DNA from: Pseudomonas fluorescens
GTDB lineage: Bacteria; Pseudomonadota; Gammaproteobacteria; Pseudomonadales; Pseudomonadaceae
Reading direction: 5' to 3'
DNA length: 64,000 bases
NCBI RefSeq assembly: GCF_000967965.1
Contig: NZ_LACC01000025.1
Coordinates: forward strand, 39,755 to 103,754
Made by a program: the position numbers and the translations under genes. The notes under the pieces were generated by a model that made no database searches, had not been told where the DNA came from, and worked only from the letters and a program-made list of their open reading frames with translations. This document shows, piece after piece, positions 42,962 through 52,269 of the stretch. Position 1 is the first letter of the stretch, and the number at the start of each line of letters is the position of its first letter.

Positions 42962-43500
42962 TTTGATTAACTCACGTTAAGACAGCTCACAAGGAAGAGC
43001 TGATGGCGCACGGTTCGCTTCAAGATAATAAAGAGGCGTTGGACACGTACCCGGTATCAGCCTATGCGCCGTGCCCGGAAAAAATAGGCACTGGCGACAC
43101 GCTGTCTATTTAACAGCAAAGCCGCAGGCTACTCAAATCAGGGCGTCCGGCGGCTCTTTTGGGGGCAAATTGCCGCAGGTTGCCCCAAGTTACGGGACTG
43201 CGGTACCTATCTATGGCCGATTTGCTGACCCGGCGTATGCAGGTGCATGAAAAAACGGCATGGATGCTTCGCGCTCTTCTTTCCTACACAATTCCATACG
43301 GTGCTTCTGAAGGGGGCATCGCTTTGCTGCGTGGGAAAATGTCCGGAGTAGGACGTTCTCCAGGGTCTGCCAAAAGTTGTTGGCTTATCCTACGTCGAGG
43401 GTCATAAAGTCGGCTGGAAAATACCTTTGCATCTGCGTTTTTATAAGTCGACAGACAGTTGCGCTTAAAGAAACCAGGATGGCAAAGGAGTGTCAGCGTT
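42962..43500. other. 539-bp gap without a recognised gene
   Basis: No ribosome site plus coding-like frame is seen. The region contains GGGGCAA/TTGCCCC (43167-43186) forming a 7-bp stem, TATTTAAC-type AT-rich stretches and GC-poor composition in the centre. An 82-codon frame at 43159-43407 has no ribosome site and Arg/Ser/Gly-rich composition typical of chance. It may contain the promoters of the flanking genes or a small RNA. Confidence 0.45.
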
Positions 43501-43836
43501 ATGGTTTATGAAAGGCAAGAAGAGGGGCGATGCGGTTCGCACAAGGATGTAAGGGTTGATCCGTTTGTTCGCGAGTTCGATATGGGGCTGGCCCAGCCCT
43601 TGTCCCGCTCCGTACGATTGAATGGCTTCGCCACCTGTTTGCGGCTTGAGCAGGTTTATTGGGATATTTTGGGGGAGATGGCCCGGGTCAATGGTTGCTC
43701 GGTCAATAACCTGCTGTCTCATGTGGATCGCGAAGTTCACTTGCGTCACGGCGGGGTAAGGAACTTCAGTGGATTGGTGCGGGTTGTCTGTGTCGTGCAC
43801 AGTCTCAAGAAAGGGGGTTGCATCGCCACGGCCTAG
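43501..43836 (+). CDS. Ribbon-helix-helix domain protein
   Basis: The protein has 111 residues from the ATG at 43501; AAAGGAG lies 10 nt upstream, and a longer frame start is unsupported. The core, about residues 35-100, reads SRSVRLNGFATCLRLEQVYWD and then INGCSVNNLLSHVDREV-like (MARVNGCSVNNLLSHVDR), i.e. strand-helix-helix, as in the RHH_4 family. Such proteins are DNA-binding dimers usually acting as repressors or partitioning accessory factors. It is unlinked to a toxin gene. The target is unknown; the gap upstream is a natural place to look for its operator. Confidence 0.75.
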   Translation: MVYERQEEGRCGSHKDVRVDPFVREFDMGLAQPLSRSVRLNGFATCLRLEQVYWDILGEMARVNGCSVNNLLSHVDREVHLRHGGVRNFSGLVRVVCVVHSLKKGGCIATA

Positions 43837-43972
43837 TCTGGACGGCGAAAGCAGCAGAGTGTCGGTCTGTGCAGTCTTACGGCTGCACAGGCCGCATTTA
43901 ATGGATATAATCCCGCTCTTTGCCGCAAAACCCTGCGTGTGCGGTAGCAATCTGATCGCCGAGATAACCTCC

Positions 43973-44194
43973 ATGCCGATGTACGATTATCAATGTGCTT
44001 CCTGTGGTCATCAGTTGGAAGCCATTCAAAAGATCAGCGATGCACCGCTGGTCGACTGCCCTGCCTGTCAGGCGCCAGAGCTTAAAAAGTTGCTGTCCAT
44101 GCCGGGCTTCCGCCTCAGCGGCACGGGTTGGTACGAAACCGATTTCAAGACCGGTTCCAAGAAGAACCTGGCCGGCGGCGACAAAGCTGACTAA
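43973..44194 (+). CDS. FmdB-type zinc-ribbon protein
   Basis: The protein has 73 residues; start ATG 43973 (MPMYDYQCASCG), with ATG 43979 also possible. Two CxxC knuckles, CASC (residues 8-11) and CPAC (about 30-33), make a zinc ribbon of the FmdB/CxxC_CxxC_SSSS type. The tail is Ser/Gly/Lys-rich (GSKKNLAGGDKAD). It is placed directly upstream of aspS, as in other Pseudomonas genomes, and probably co-transcribed. The function of this family is not established; regulators of amidase expression gave it its name. Confidence 0.88.
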   Translation: MPMYDYQCASCGHQLEAIQKISDAPLVDCPACQAPELKKLLSMPGFRLSGTGWYETDFKTGSKKNLAGGDKAD

Positions 44195-44315
44195 GGCCCG
44201 GCCCCTGAGTTGTGACCTGAGTTGAACGACACGCGTGGGTTCTTGCATCATCCTGTAGCGGATGTGCCCAAGGCCTCCAACCGAATTTCGAATTACGAGA
44301 AGTGAAACCACGACC

Positions 44316-46091
<1,776 letters not shown>

Positions 46092-46101
46092 GGCTGACCT
46101 G

Positions 46102-46133
46102 AAGGGCGCATCTGCGGATGCGCCCTTTCTTTA
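46102..46133 (+). terminator. Intrinsic terminator after aspS
   Basis: AAGGGCGCATC-TGCG-GATGCGCCCTT then TCTTT. An 11-bp stem with a tetraloop. Confidence 0.9.
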
Positions 46134-46219
46134 TAGATAGAGCTGTTCAAGATTTTTGTTTGCCGGCTGGCGCAATACAGCGCAGCGGGCAATGTTTCAA
46201 AGAGAATTCGGAGCGAGTT

Positions 46220-46966
46220 ATGGCAGGTCATTCCAAGTGGGCGAACATCAAGCACCGCAAAGAACGTCAGGATGCCAAAAAAGGCAAGATTTTCACCAAG
46301 TGGATTCGTGAACTGACTGTCGCGGCCCGCCAGGGCGGCGGTGATCCAGGTTCCAACCCGCGTCTGCGCCTGGCGTTGGACAAGGCCCTTGGCGCGAACA
46401 TGAGTCGCGACATCATCGATCGGGCAGTCGCCCGTGGTGCCGGTGCCGCCGATACCGACGACATGGTCGAGCTGACCTACGAAGGCTACGGCCCGGGTGG
46501 CGTCGCAGTGATGGTCGAGTGCATGACCGACAACCGTAATCGCACCGCCGCCGCTGTTCGCCACGCGTTCAGCAAATGTGGCGGCAACCTCGGGACTGAC
46601 GGTTCGGTGGCCTATCTTTTCGAACGCAAGGGGCAGATCTCCTTCGCTGCTGGCGTTGACGAAGACGCACTGATGGAAGCCGCCATGGAAGCCGACGCCG
46701 ATGACGTGGTGACCAACGAAGACGGTTCGATCGACGTTTTCACCTCGTTTGCCGGGTTCTATTCCGTGCGTAACGCACTGGAAGCGGCGGGTTTCAAAGG
46801 TGACGACGCGGAAATCGTCATGCTGCCGACCACCAGCGCCGAGCTCGATCTGGAAGGCGCCGAGAAAGTCCTCAAGCTGATCGACATGCTCGAAGACCTG
46901 GATGACGTGCAAAACGTCTACTCCAATGCGGACATCCCGGAGTCGGTGGCGGCACAGCTCGGTTAA
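46220..46966 (+). CDS. yebC: YebC-family transcriptional/translational regulator (PmpR-like)
   Basis: The protein has 248 residues from the ATG at 46220 (MAGHSKWANIKHRKERQDAKKG), the usual start. The N-terminal domain is basic and helical, and the body contains YEGYGPGGVAVMVECMTDN and the acidic pocket VDEDALMEAAMEADADDV. In P. aeruginosa the homolog PmpR represses the pqsR quorum-sensing promoter; other YebC proteins help ribosomes at poly-proline stalls. Its place between aspS and ruvC is conserved (PA0963-PA0965). Separated from ruvC by a REP doublet. Confidence 0.95.
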   Translation: MAGHSKWANIKHRKERQDAKKGKIFTKWIRELTVAARQGGGDPGSNPRLRLALDKALGANMSRDIIDRAVARGAGAADTDDMVELTYEGYGPGGVAVMVECMTDNRNRTAAAVRHAFSKCGGNLGTDGSVAYLFERKGQISFAAGVDEDALMEAAMEADADDVVTNEDGSIDVFTSFAGFYSVRNALEAAGFKGDDAEIVMLPTTSAELDLEGAEKVLKLIDMLEDLDDVQNVYSNADIPESVAAQLG

Positions 46967-46982
46967 GGGCGACCAGGATTCA

Positions 46983-47074
46983 TTGTGGGGGCGAGCCTGC
47001 TCGCGAATGCGGAATTTCAGGCAGCATCGTTGCTGAATATGAAGCCGCTTTCGCGAGCAGGCTCGCTCCCACAT
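46983..47074. repeat. REP doublet, GTGGGGGCG...CGCTCCCAC type
   Basis: GTGGGGGCGAGCCTGCTCGCGAAT, then a 43-nt spacer similar to that of 27298-27387 (both contain TCAGGCA-CATC-TTG-TGAAT), then TTCGCGAGCAGGCTCGCTCCCAC. It interrupts yebC and ruvC. Confidence 0.9.
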
Positions 47075-47124
47075 TTGTTATTCGTTGTATTGAATTTCGT
47101 GCTTTTACTTAACCCGCAGGCGTT

Positions 47125-47649
47125 ATGACTTTAATTCTTGGTATCGACCCCGGTTCGCGCATCACCGGTTACGGTGTGGTTCGTGATACCGGCCGTGGCT
47201 GTGAGTACGTCGCTTCCGGTTGTATTCGCACCGGTGCCGGCGAGCTGCATGAACGTCTGCAGATTGTCTACCGCGGGGTGCGGGAGATCATTCAGACTTA
47301 CCATCCGGTGACCATGGGGATCGAAAAGGTGTTCATGGCCCGTAACGCCGATTCCGCCCTGAAACTGGGGCAGGCCCGTGGCGCCGCCATTGTGGCGGGC
47401 GCGGAAGAAAACCTGGAAATTGCCGAATACTCCGCGACCCAGGTCAAGCAAGCGGTGGTTGGCACCGGTGCGGCTAATAAAGAGCAAGTGCAGATGATGG
47501 TCATGCACATGCTGAAATTGACCAGCAAACCCCAGATCGATGCGTCGGACGCCCTGGCGATTGCGATCTGCCATGCTCATACCCGCTCCAGTCTGCTGCC
47601 CCACGGTCTGGGTGCTGCACGCAGTCGTGGCGGGCGTCTGCGTCTCTGA
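47125..47649 (+). CDS. ruvC: Holliday-junction endonuclease RuvC
   Basis: The protein has 174 residues. Catalytic acidic residues sit in GIDPGSRITGYGV (Asp7), GIEKVFMARN (Glu about 67) and DASDALAIAICHAH (two Asp near 140). It cuts Holliday junctions symmetrically and works with RuvAB encoded next. A 114-nt gap containing a stable hairpin (47673-47717) separates it from ruvA. Confidence 0.97.
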   Translation: MTLILGIDPGSRITGYGVVRDTGRGCEYVASGCIRTGAGELHERLQIVYRGVREIIQTYHPVTMGIEKVFMARNADSALKLGQARGAAIVAGAEENLEIAEYSATQVKQAVVGTGAANKEQVQMMVMHMLKLTSKPQIDASDALAIAICHAHTRSSLLPHGLGAARSRGGRLRL

Positions 47650-47672
47650 TAGCATCAGCAATCATTTTCATG

Positions 47673-47717
47673 GAGTGAGGGCGTTCCGCCTGGGTTGTCG
47701 GCGGTAATCCCTCGCTC
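47673..47717 (+). other. Hairpin in the ruvC-ruvA gap
   Basis: Outer arms GAGTGAGGG and CCCTCGCTC (one mismatch) enclose inner arms CCGCC and GGCGG. The stem-loop lies 24 nt past the ruvC stop and 46 nt before the ruvA GTG. No T-tract follows. It may stabilise the ruvC 3' end or modulate read-through. Confidence 0.5.
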
Positions 47718-47763
47718 TATCAGTCGCTGGCCAAGAGCTGGCCAACGCTCAAGGATTTGTAAC

Positions 47764-48372
47764 GTGATTGGACGTTTGCGCGGCACCCTGGCTGAGAAGC
47801 AGCCTCCCCATCTGATTCTGGATGTAAATGGCCTGGGCTATGAACTTGAAGTGCCCATGACGACCCTGTACCGCTTGCCGTCGGTCGGTGAGCCGCTAAC
47901 CTTGCATACCCATTTGGTCGTGCGCGAAGACGCACAGTTACTCTATGGTTTTGTCGGCAAGCGTGAGCGCGATTTTTTTCGCGAATTGATCCGCCTCAAC
48001 GGCGTCGGACCGAAACTGGCCCTGGCCTTGATGTCTAGCCTGGAAGTCGATGAACTGGTTCGTTGCGTACAGTCCCAGGACACTTCGGCGTTGACCAAGG
48101 TCCCGGGCGTCGGCAAGAAAACCGCCGAGCGCTTGCTGGTGGAGCTCAAGGATCGCTTCAAGGCCTGGGAAACCGTACCGGCCATGTTCGCCCTGGTGCC
48201 GAACCAGCCGAATGGGCCGGCTCCGGTGAACACTGCCGAGACTGACGCGGTCAGCGCCTTGATTTCCCTGGGCTACAAGCCACAGGAAGCGAGCAAGGCG
48301 GTGTCTGCGATCAAGGAGAAAGATTTGAGCAGTGAAGACATGATCCGCCGCGCCTTGAAGGGAATGATCTAA
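47764..48372 (+). CDS. ruvA: Holliday-junction DNA-binding protein RuvA
   Basis: The protein has 202 residues from a GTG at 47764 with AAGGA 9 nt upstream. The N-terminal OB fold starts MIGRLRGTLAEKQPPHLILD; the tandem helix-hairpin-helix motifs include LNGVGPKLALALM and VPGVGKKTAERLLVELKDR. The C-terminal helical domain that contacts RuvB is present (TDAVSALISLGYKPQEASKAV). It forms the tetramer that holds four-way junctions. The stop TAA directly abuts the ruvB GTG. Confidence 0.97.
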   Translation: MIGRLRGTLAEKQPPHLILDVNGLGYELEVPMTTLYRLPSVGEPLTLHTHLVVREDAQLLYGFVGKRERDFFRELIRLNGVGPKLALALMSSLEVDELVRCVQSQDTSALTKVPGVGKKTAERLLVELKDRFKAWETVPAMFALVPNQPNGPAPVNTAETDAVSALISLGYKPQEASKAVSAIKEKDLSSEDMIRRALKGMI

Positions 48373-49434
48373 GTGATTGAAGCTGATCGTCTGATCGCTG
48401 CCACGCACAGCCCGCGTGAGCGCGAAGAAGTCCAGGACCGCGCCATTCGCCCGGTCAGCCTGGCCGAATACATTGGCCAGCCGACCGTTCGCGAGCAGAT
48501 GGAGTTGTTCATTCAGGCCGCTCGCGGTCGTAACGAATCCCTGGATCACACGTTGATCTTCGGGCCGCCCGGCCTGGGCAAGACCACCCTTGCCAACATC
48601 ATCGCCCAGGAAATGGGCGTGTCGATCAAGAGCACCTCGGGGCCGGTGCTGGAGCGCCCCGGTGACCTGGCGGCGCTGTTGACCAACCTTGAGCCCCACG
48701 ATGTGCTGTTCATCGACGAAATCCATCGCCTGTCGCCCATCGTCGAAGAGGTGCTGTACCCGGCCATGGAGGATTTCCAGCTCGACATCATGATCGGTGA
48801 GGGGCCGGCCGCGCGTTCGATCAAGCTGGATCTGCCGCCGTTCACCCTGGTCGGCGCAACGACGCGGGCGGGGATGCTGACCAACCCGTTGCGTGACCGT
48901 TTCGGTATCGTCCAGCGTCTTGAGTTCTACAATACCGCCGACCTGTCGACGATTGTCAGTCGTTCGGCGAGCATCCTCGGTTTGCCGCTGGACCCGGAAG
49001 GTGCTTTCGAAATCGCCCGACGTGCCCGTGGCACCCCACGAATCGCCAACCGTTTGCTGCGCCGGGTGCGCGACTTCGCCGAAGTTCGCGCCAAGGGCCA
49101 CATCACGAAGCCGATTGCCGACCTGGCGCTGAACCTGCTGGACGTCGACGAGCGGGGCTTCGACCACCAGGACCGGCGTCTGTTGTTGACCATGATCGAA
49201 AAGTTCGACGGTGGGCCAGTCGGGGTCGACAGCTTGGCCGCCGCCATCAGCGAAGAGCGTCACACCATTGAAGACGTGCTGGAGCCTTACCTGATCCAGC
49301 AGGGCTACATCATGCGCACGCCACGGGGGCGGGTGGTGACGCGGCATGCCTACCTGCATTTCGGTTTAAACATTCCGTCACGATTGGGCGAAATGCCCGT
49401 GGTAGACGAGTTTCTCGATGCCGCTGACGATTAA
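48373..49434 (+). CDS. ruvB: Holliday-junction branch-migration motor RuvB
   Basis: The protein has 353 residues from a GTG immediately after the ruvA stop. Walker A GPPGLGKTTLANI, Walker B VLFIDEIHRLSPIVEE, sensor 1 GATTRAGMLTNPLRDRFG and the arginine finger region are all present, followed by the winged-helix domain with FDHQDRRLLLTMIEKFDGG. As a hexameric AAA+ motor it pulls DNA through the RuvA tetramer. No terminator separates it clearly from ybgC 127 nt downstream. Confidence 0.98.
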   Translation: MIEADRLIAATHSPREREEVQDRAIRPVSLAEYIGQPTVREQMELFIQAARGRNESLDHTLIFGPPGLGKTTLANIIAQEMGVSIKSTSGPVLERPGDLAALLTNLEPHDVLFIDEIHRLSPIVEEVLYPAMEDFQLDIMIGEGPAARSIKLDLPPFTLVGATTRAGMLTNPLRDRFGIVQRLEFYNTADLSTIVSRSASILGLPLDPEGAFEIARRARGTPRIANRLLRRVRDFAEVRAKGHITKPIADLALNLLDVDERGFDHQDRRLLLTMIEKFDGGPVGVDSLAAAISEERHTIEDVLEPYLIQQGYIMRTPRGRVVTRHAYLHFGLNIPSRLGEMPVVDEFLDAADD

Positions 49435-49469
49435 TTAACATTGCGTGCTGATTTTTTCGGGCAATGTAG

Positions 49470-49498
49470 GGTCCCAGGACCGTACTTTCACGTGAAAG
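49470..49498. promoter_or_regulatory. Two adjacent palindromes upstream of ybgC
   Basis: GGTCC-CA-GGACC (49470-49481) and the perfect 14-bp palindrome CTTTCACGTGAAAG (49485-49498), separated by 3 bp, 64-90 bp before the ybgC ATG. They could be an operator for the tol-pal cluster. The regulator is unknown. Confidence 0.4.
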
Positions 49499-49561
49499 CC
49501 GCAGAACAATGAAAAACAGTTGCCATGCCGGATTGGCAACCTGAGGAGTAAGCACTAGAGT

Positions 49562-50029
49562 ATGCGCGCGCAAAACGGGCTTGAGCCTTTCGCACATCGC
49601 TGTCGCGTTTATTACGAGGACACCGATGCGGGGGGCATCGTGTATTACGTTAATTACCTCAAGTTTATGGAACGGGCTCGAACCGAGCGGCTACGAGATC
49701 TGGGCTTTGCCCAATCCACGCTTGCCGGCGAGGACCTGTTGTTCGTCGTGCATTCCAGCGAAGCGCGCTACCACGCGCCGGCGCGACTGGATGACGAACT
49801 GCTGGTAAGCGCTGAAGTAATCGAATTGAACCGTGCCAGCCTGCGCTTCAAGCAGCAGGTCAGGCGGGCAACGGATAATGTGCTGCTCTGCGAAGGGCAG
49901 TTTCTGGTGGCCTGTGTGCGCACTGAAAGTTTGAAACCCCGGGCCATTCCCGAAGCTCTACGAGCGGCCTTTGCCGACGTGAGCGGCGCGGGTACACACT
50001 CAAAGCAGGAGATAAAGCGTGGAAGCTAA
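49562..50029 (+). CDS. ybgC: Acyl-CoA thioesterase YbgC, first gene of tol-pal
   Basis: The protein has 155 residues, with GGAGTAA upstream. It is a hot-dog-fold thioesterase: YYEDTDAGGIVYYVNYLKFMERARTE is the signature (cited as YYEDTDAGGIVYYVNYLKF). The catalytic Asp in EDTDAGG and Glu in ERARTE are present, but the His of E. coli YbgC (VYHASY) is Tyr here. YbgC acts on acyl-ACP or acyl-CoA near the inner membrane and is linked to phospholipid metabolism. It overlaps tolQ by 11 nt. Confidence 0.93.
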   Translation: MRAQNGLEPFAHRCRVYYEDTDAGGIVYYVNYLKFMERARTERLRDLGFAQSTLAGEDLLFVVHSSEARYHAPARLDDELLVSAEVIELNRASLRFKQQVRRATDNVLLCEGQFLVACVRTESLKPRAIPEALRAAFADVSGAGTHSKQEIKRGS

Positions 50030-50714
50030 CGTCGTCGACCATTCCTCCATGTGGAGCCTGGTCAGCAATGCCAGTATCGTGGTGCAACTGGTAATGCTGA
50101 TCCTGGTAGCCGCATCGGTGACCTCGTGGATCATGATCTTTCAGCGCAGCAACCTGCTGCGCGCCGGTCGACGTGCCCTGGAGAGCTTCGAAGAGCGCTT
50201 CTGGTCGGGTATCGACCTGTCCAAACTGTACCGTCAGGCCGGCAGCAATCCGGACCCTGATTCGGGCGTCGAGCAAATCTTCCGTGCCGGCTTCAAGGAA
50301 TTCTCCCGTCTGCGCCAGCAGCCAGGCGTTGACCCGGAAGCGGTCATGGAAGGCGTGGCCCGTGCCATGCGCGTCGCCATTTCCCGCGAAGAAGAAAAGC
50401 TCGAGCAGAGCCTGCCCTTCCTGGCCACCGTTGGTTCCGTCAGCCCGTACATCGGTCTGTTCGGTACGGTCTGGGGCATCATGAACTCCTTCCGTGGCTT
50501 GGCGACCGCCCAGCAAGCGACCCTGGCCACTGTGGCCCCGGGTATCGCCGAAGCACTGATCGCCACGGCCATCGGTCTGTTTGCCGCGATCCCTGCCGTA
50601 ATCGCTTACAACCGTTTTGCTGCTCGCAGCGAAACCCTGCTGGGCCGCTACTACACCTTCGCCGACGAGTTCCAGGCGATCCTGCACCGCAAAGTGCACA
50701 CCAGCGAAGAATAA
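50019..50714 (+). CDS. tolQ: TolQ
   Basis: The protein has 231 residues from a GTG that overlaps the ybgC end. Three membrane helices (about 15-40, 135-160, 170-195) as in ExbB/MotA-type stators, with the TM2-TM3 motif GLFGTVWGIMNSFRGL and conserved Thr/Ala residues lining the proton path (ALIATAIGLFAAIPAVIAYN). With TolR it uses the proton-motive force to drive TolA, which spans to the outer membrane for constriction and lipid transport. The next gene is tolR, 14 nt downstream. Confidence 0.97.
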   Translation: MEANVVDHSSMWSLVSNASIVVQLVMLILVAASVTSWIMIFQRSNLLRAGRRALESFEERFWSGIDLSKLYRQAGSNPDPDSGVEQIFRAGFKEFSRLRQQPGVDPEAVMEGVARAMRVAISREEEKLEQSLPFLATVGSVSPYIGLFGTVWGIMNSFRGLATAQQATLATVAPGIAEALIATAIGLFAAIPAVIAYNRFAARSETLLGRYYTFADEFQAILHRKVHTSEE

Positions 50715-50728
50715 GCAGGTAATTTCCA

Positions 50729-51190
50729 ATGGCTTTAATCGCTCGAGCTCGCAAAAAGCGCAAGCCGGTCGCCGAGATGAACGTGGTGCCTTACATCGAC
50801 GTGATGTTGGTGCTGCTGGTGATCTTCATGGTGACCGCGCCGATGCTCAATCAGGGCGTGAAAGTTGATCTGCCCAAGGTTTCCAGCGAAGCCTTGCCGC
50901 AGGACAACAACACACAGGTCCTGACCATTTCCATCAAATCCGACAAGACCTACTACTGGAACCTTGGCAGCGAAGTCGACACCGAAAAGCAGCAGGATCG
51001 GGCCATGACCCTGCCGCAGATGACTGACGCGGTGACCAAGATCATTCGCGTCGGCAACGAAGGCGGCAAGCGTACCCAGGTCTTCATTCGCGGCGACAAG
51101 AGTGTCGATTACGGTTCCGTCATGGGGGCCATGGGCGGGTTGCAGAAAGCCGGGGTCGGTAATGTTGGCTTGATTACCGAGGCGCCCTGA
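50729..51190 (+). CDS. tolR: TolR
   Basis: The protein has 153 residues. One membrane helix (about 17-38) carries the essential proton-carrying Asp in VPYIDVMLVLLVIFMVT. The periplasmic domain has the ExbD/TolR fold with FIRGDKSVDYGSVMGAMGGLQKAG. It forms the stator with TolQ. The stop overlaps the tolA start as TGATG, so expression is translationally coupled. Confidence 0.97.
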   Translation: MALIARARKKRKPVAEMNVVPYIDVMLVLLVIFMVTAPMLNQGVKVDLPKVSSEALPQDNNTQVLTISIKSDKTYYWNLGSEVDTEKQQDRAMTLPQMTDAVTKIIRVGNEGGKRTQVFIRGDKSVDYGSVMGAMGGLQKAGVGNVGLITEAP

Positions 51191-52269
51191 TGCAGCAACA
51201 GCGAGAGCCGTCCGCCTCGGAAAGCTACTTCTGGCCTAGTGTCTGGGCGATTGGCTTGCACGTGCTGGTGTTCGGCATGCTGTTCGTCAGTTTTGCCTTT
51301 ACCCCGGAACTGCCGCCGGCCAAGCCGATTGTCCAGGCGACCTTGTACCAGCTGAAATCGAAAAGTCGGGCGACCACCCAGACCAATCAGAAGATTGCCG
51401 GTGAAGCGCAGAAATCTGCTGCGCGTCAGACCGAAGTCGAGCAGATGGAACAGAAAAAGGTCGAGCAGGAAGCGGTGAAGGCTGCGGAACAAAAGAAAGA
51501 AGAGGCGGCTCAAAAGGCCGAAGAAGCCAAGAAGGCCGACGAGGCGAAGAAAGCGGACGAGGCGAAAAAGGCTGATGAAGCCAAGAAAGCCGACGATGCG
51601 AAGAAAACCGCGGAAGCCAAGAAGGCAGAAGAGAAACAATTGGCTGATATAGCCAAGAAGAAAGCTGAAGAAGAAGCCAAGAAAGCTGCGGAAGAAGAGG
51701 CCAAGAAAGCGGCCGCTGAAGAAGCCAAGAAAAAGATCGTCGAAGACGCGAAGAAGAAAGCCGCGGAAGACGCCAAGAAGAAAGCTGAAGCTGAAGAGGC
51801 GAAGAAGAAAGTCGCCGAGGAAGCGAAGAAGAAAGCTACCGCCGATGCTGCGAAGAAGAAATCGCAGGATGCGGCGCGTAAATCCGCCGAAGACAAAAAG
51901 GCCCAGGCCCTGGCAGATTTGCTTTCCGACACGCCGCAGCGTCAGCAGGCCTTGGCCGATGAGCAGGGCGACGAAGTCGCCGGCAGTTTCGATGACCTGA
52001 TTCGTGCGCGTGCAGCGGAAGGCTGGGCTCGTCCACCTTCGGCACGCAAAGGCATGACGGTCGTATTGCAAATCGGCATGTTGCCGGACGGTACGGTGAC
52101 TTCGGTCAGCGTGTCCAAGTCCAGTGGCGACGGTCCGTTTGACGCCTCGGCTGTTGCAGCGGTGAAGAATATTGGACGTTTGACAGAAATGCAGGGAATG
52201 AAGCCGAGTGATTTCGCTCCGTATCGTTCATTCAAGATGACATTCACACCTGAGGATCTAGCCTTGTGA
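51190..52269 (+). CDS. tolA: TolA
   Basis: The protein has 359 residues. A cytoplasmic tip and one membrane helix (about 17-40, VWAIGLHVLVFGMLFVSFAF) are followed by a long Ala/Lys/Glu-rich alpha-helix (about 75-245) and a C-terminal globular domain that binds TolB and Pal (MTVVLQIGMLPDGTVTSVSVSKSSGDGPFDASAVAAVKN, cited as VSKSSGDGPFDASAV). It links the energized TolQR to the outer membrane. The helix is encoded by a repetitive tract (51523-51606). The start overlaps tolR and the end overlaps tolB. Confidence 0.96.
   Translation: MQQQREPSASESYFWPSVWAIGLHVLVFGMLFVSFAFTPELPPAKPIVQATLYQLKSKSRATTQTNQKIAGEAQKSAARQTEVEQMEQKKVEQEAVKAAEQKKEEAAQKAEEAKKADEAKKADEAKKADEAKKADDAKKTAEAKKAEEKQLADIAKKKAEEEAKKAAEEEAKKAAAEEAKKKIVEDAKKKAAEDAKKKAEAEEAKKKVAEEAKKKATADAAKKKSQDAARKSAEDKKAQALADLLSDTPQRQQALADEQGDEVAGSFDDLIRARAAEGWARPPSARKGMTVVLQIGMLPDGTVTSVSVSKSSGDGPFDASAVAAVKNIGRLTEMQGMKPSDFAPYRSFKMTFTPEDLAL
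51523..51606 (+). repeat. Degenerate tandem repeat in tolA (A-D-E-A-K-K)
   Basis: About five near-identical 18-nt units code for KKADEA, part of the long TolA helix. Codons differ between units (GCGGAC, GCTGAT, GCCGAC), so DNA slippage is limited. Length could vary among strains. Confidence 0.8.

Noticed and set aside
43159..43407. 82-codon frame upstream of the ribbon-helix-helix gene
   Set aside because: No ribosome site and Arg/Ser/Gly-rich chance composition. Kept only as part of a gene-poor region.
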